In this document: positions 48,818 through 49,652 of the stretch, in pieces | How the letters are laid out: the number at the start of each line of letters is the position of its first letter | How positions within the stretch are numbered: position 1 is the stretch's first letter | From: a virus | IMG/VR virus record: IMGVR_UViG_3300044695_007728 | Location: 1-49,652 of that record | DNA length: 49,652 nt | Strand: one strand, 5' to 3' | Notes under the pieces: model-generated | What the model saw: the letters and a program-made list of their open reading frames with translations, nothing else | What the model was told of the DNA's origin: nothing | The model's database searches: none | Position numbers and translations under genes: made by a program

Positions 48818-49652
48818 CACAGTGTTCAATAGTTATGATGTCTTGGGATAGACCTGAAAATATTAATACTATTCTATCCGCCTATCAAGAGTATAGTTGC
48901 GTTAAAGAAATAATTGTTTGGAATAATAATTCGTCTTTTTATGTCTCTAATTTAAATTTATCCAAAGTTAAAACCATTAATTGCAATAATGATTTTGGAT
49001 TAAATACGAGATTTATCGGCGCTCTTTTAGCGTCTAATAGATGTGTTATAGTAAATGATGATGATATCTTATTATCGGAAAAAAATATAAAAAACCTAAT
49101 TAACCACTTTGAAAGAGACTATTCTAGAATTTATACTTATGAAGGACGTATTCCTCAAGATGGATTATATACCTGTGCTCCGGGACCAGGAAGAGTAGAG
49201 AATGTGGCAGAGCCTACAGAAGTTAATATATCTCTAACAAGAGCAACATGTTTCGACAAGTTATATGCTGTCGAATACTGCAAATTATCTGATGTTGTTT
49301 TTTATGATGTGAATACTAATCTTAATGGAGAAGATATTGTATTTAGTTATATAACAACCCAACTATCTGGTAAAAAACCTCTGGTCCTACCAATCCCAGA
49401 TCAAGACGGATATATCGAGCTTCCTGCTAAAGTAGATTCTAAAATTTCAACAAGACCAAATTTCACAGATAGAAGAAATACTCTTATTCATAGGTGTGAA
49501 CTATTATTTCCGTCGCCCAAATATCCCACCCCCGATAGCGATAAAACTGTTTTTTTTGGAAACGGATTTTATCCATGTGGCTATTATAAGGACTCTTTTG
49601 TAGTCAACTCTGATTATAAAAAACTTCTTATCAAAGAAGACCACAGCGGAAC
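48814..49652 (+). CDS. Glycosyltransferase, exostosin GT64-like, partial at window end
   Basis: From ATG 48814 the frame stays open to the window end (279 codons seen). It has SIVMMSWDRPENINTIL, EIIVWNNNSSF, NTRFIGALLAS and CVIVNDDDILLS, a DxD. This matches the exostosin C-terminal type. The 3' end is outside the window. It overlaps the upstream stop by ATGA. Confidence 0.75.
   Translation, partial: MTQCSIVMMSWDRPENINTILSAYQEYSCVKEIIVWNNNSSFYVSNLNLSKVKTINCNNDFGLNTRFIGALLASNRCVIVNDDDILLSEKNIKNLINHFERDYSRIYTYEGRIPQDGLYTCAPGPGRVENVAEPTEVNISLTRATCFDKLYAVEYCKLSDVVFYDVNTNLNGEDIVFSYITTQLSGKKPLVLPIPDQDGYIELPAKVDSKISTRPNFTDRRNTLIHRCELLFPSPKYPTPDSDKTVFFGNGFYPCGYYKDSFVVNSDYKKLLIKEDHSG

Overview
This window is an AT-rich, densely packed stretch of a large tailed double-stranded DNA phage. 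Nearly every gene is on the + strand and neighbours often overlap by ATGA. Phage identity rests on rIIA and rIIB homologues, an endonuclease VII-like nuclease, an ATP-dependent DNA ligase, a gp55-like late sigma factor, a ClpP-like protease inside a head-gene cluster, tail-type proteins, holin-like membrane proteins and five free-standing HNH or GIY-YIG endonucleases. The host cannot be named. It should be a bacterium, because the phage carries its own tmRNA with a C-terminal LALAA tag and uses sigma-70-like promoters.

Layout. 1-1173: 3' part of a tRNA-Ile, an HNH gene on the minus strand that touches it, and a complete tmRNA. 1197-8637: methyltransferase, putative PD-(D/E)XK nuclease, endonuclease VII, DNA ligase, HNH, a HhH protein, a PspC-like protein, a metallophosphoesterase and a small HTH-like protein. 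8748-9038: tRNA-Leu(UAA) interrupted by a group I intron between U34 and A35. 9058-12390: small unknown genes, a glycosyltransferase and a kinase-like protein. 12456-17433: rIIA, rIIB, a tRNA-like element and a primase-polymerase. 17437-22400: small genes, then a zinc-ribbon protein with a RuvA domain III-like tail directly before ruvB, a secreted thioredoxin-like protein, a GIY-YIG nuclease and an actin-like ATPase. 22417-30174: glycosyltransferases, HNH, back-to-back trypsin-like and subtilisin-like proteases, a macro-domain protein, a nucleoside deoxyribosyltransferase-like protein and GMP reductase. 30140-36027: head and late-regulation region (head-assembly-like proteins, ferritin-like protein, late sigma factor, ClpP-like protease, a DeoC-like protein without its catalytic lysines, and a likely abundant virion protein ending in a strong terminator). 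36176-44312: tail-type, membrane and lysis-type genes, including a papain-like peptidase, and a convergent antisense cysteine-rich ORF. 44326-49652: five consecutive glycosyltransferases, the last cut by the window end.

Regulation. Two promoter classes can be read directly. Class one is TTGACA-like plus TATAAT-like boxes 16-17 bases apart, in front of ligase, rIIA, rIIB and other presumably early genes; three of these share GCCGAT in the spacer. Class two is a GGTGTAWATAA-like element 35-65 bases before start codons, mainly in front of virion and lysis genes. It is a candidate late promoter for the sigma factor at 32224-32892.

The most noteworthy items are the phage tmRNA, the intron-bearing tRNA-Leu, the minimal RuvA-like partner of RuvB, the inactive-looking DeoC homologue beside the head protease, the tandem serine proteases, and the antisense cysteine-rich ORF.
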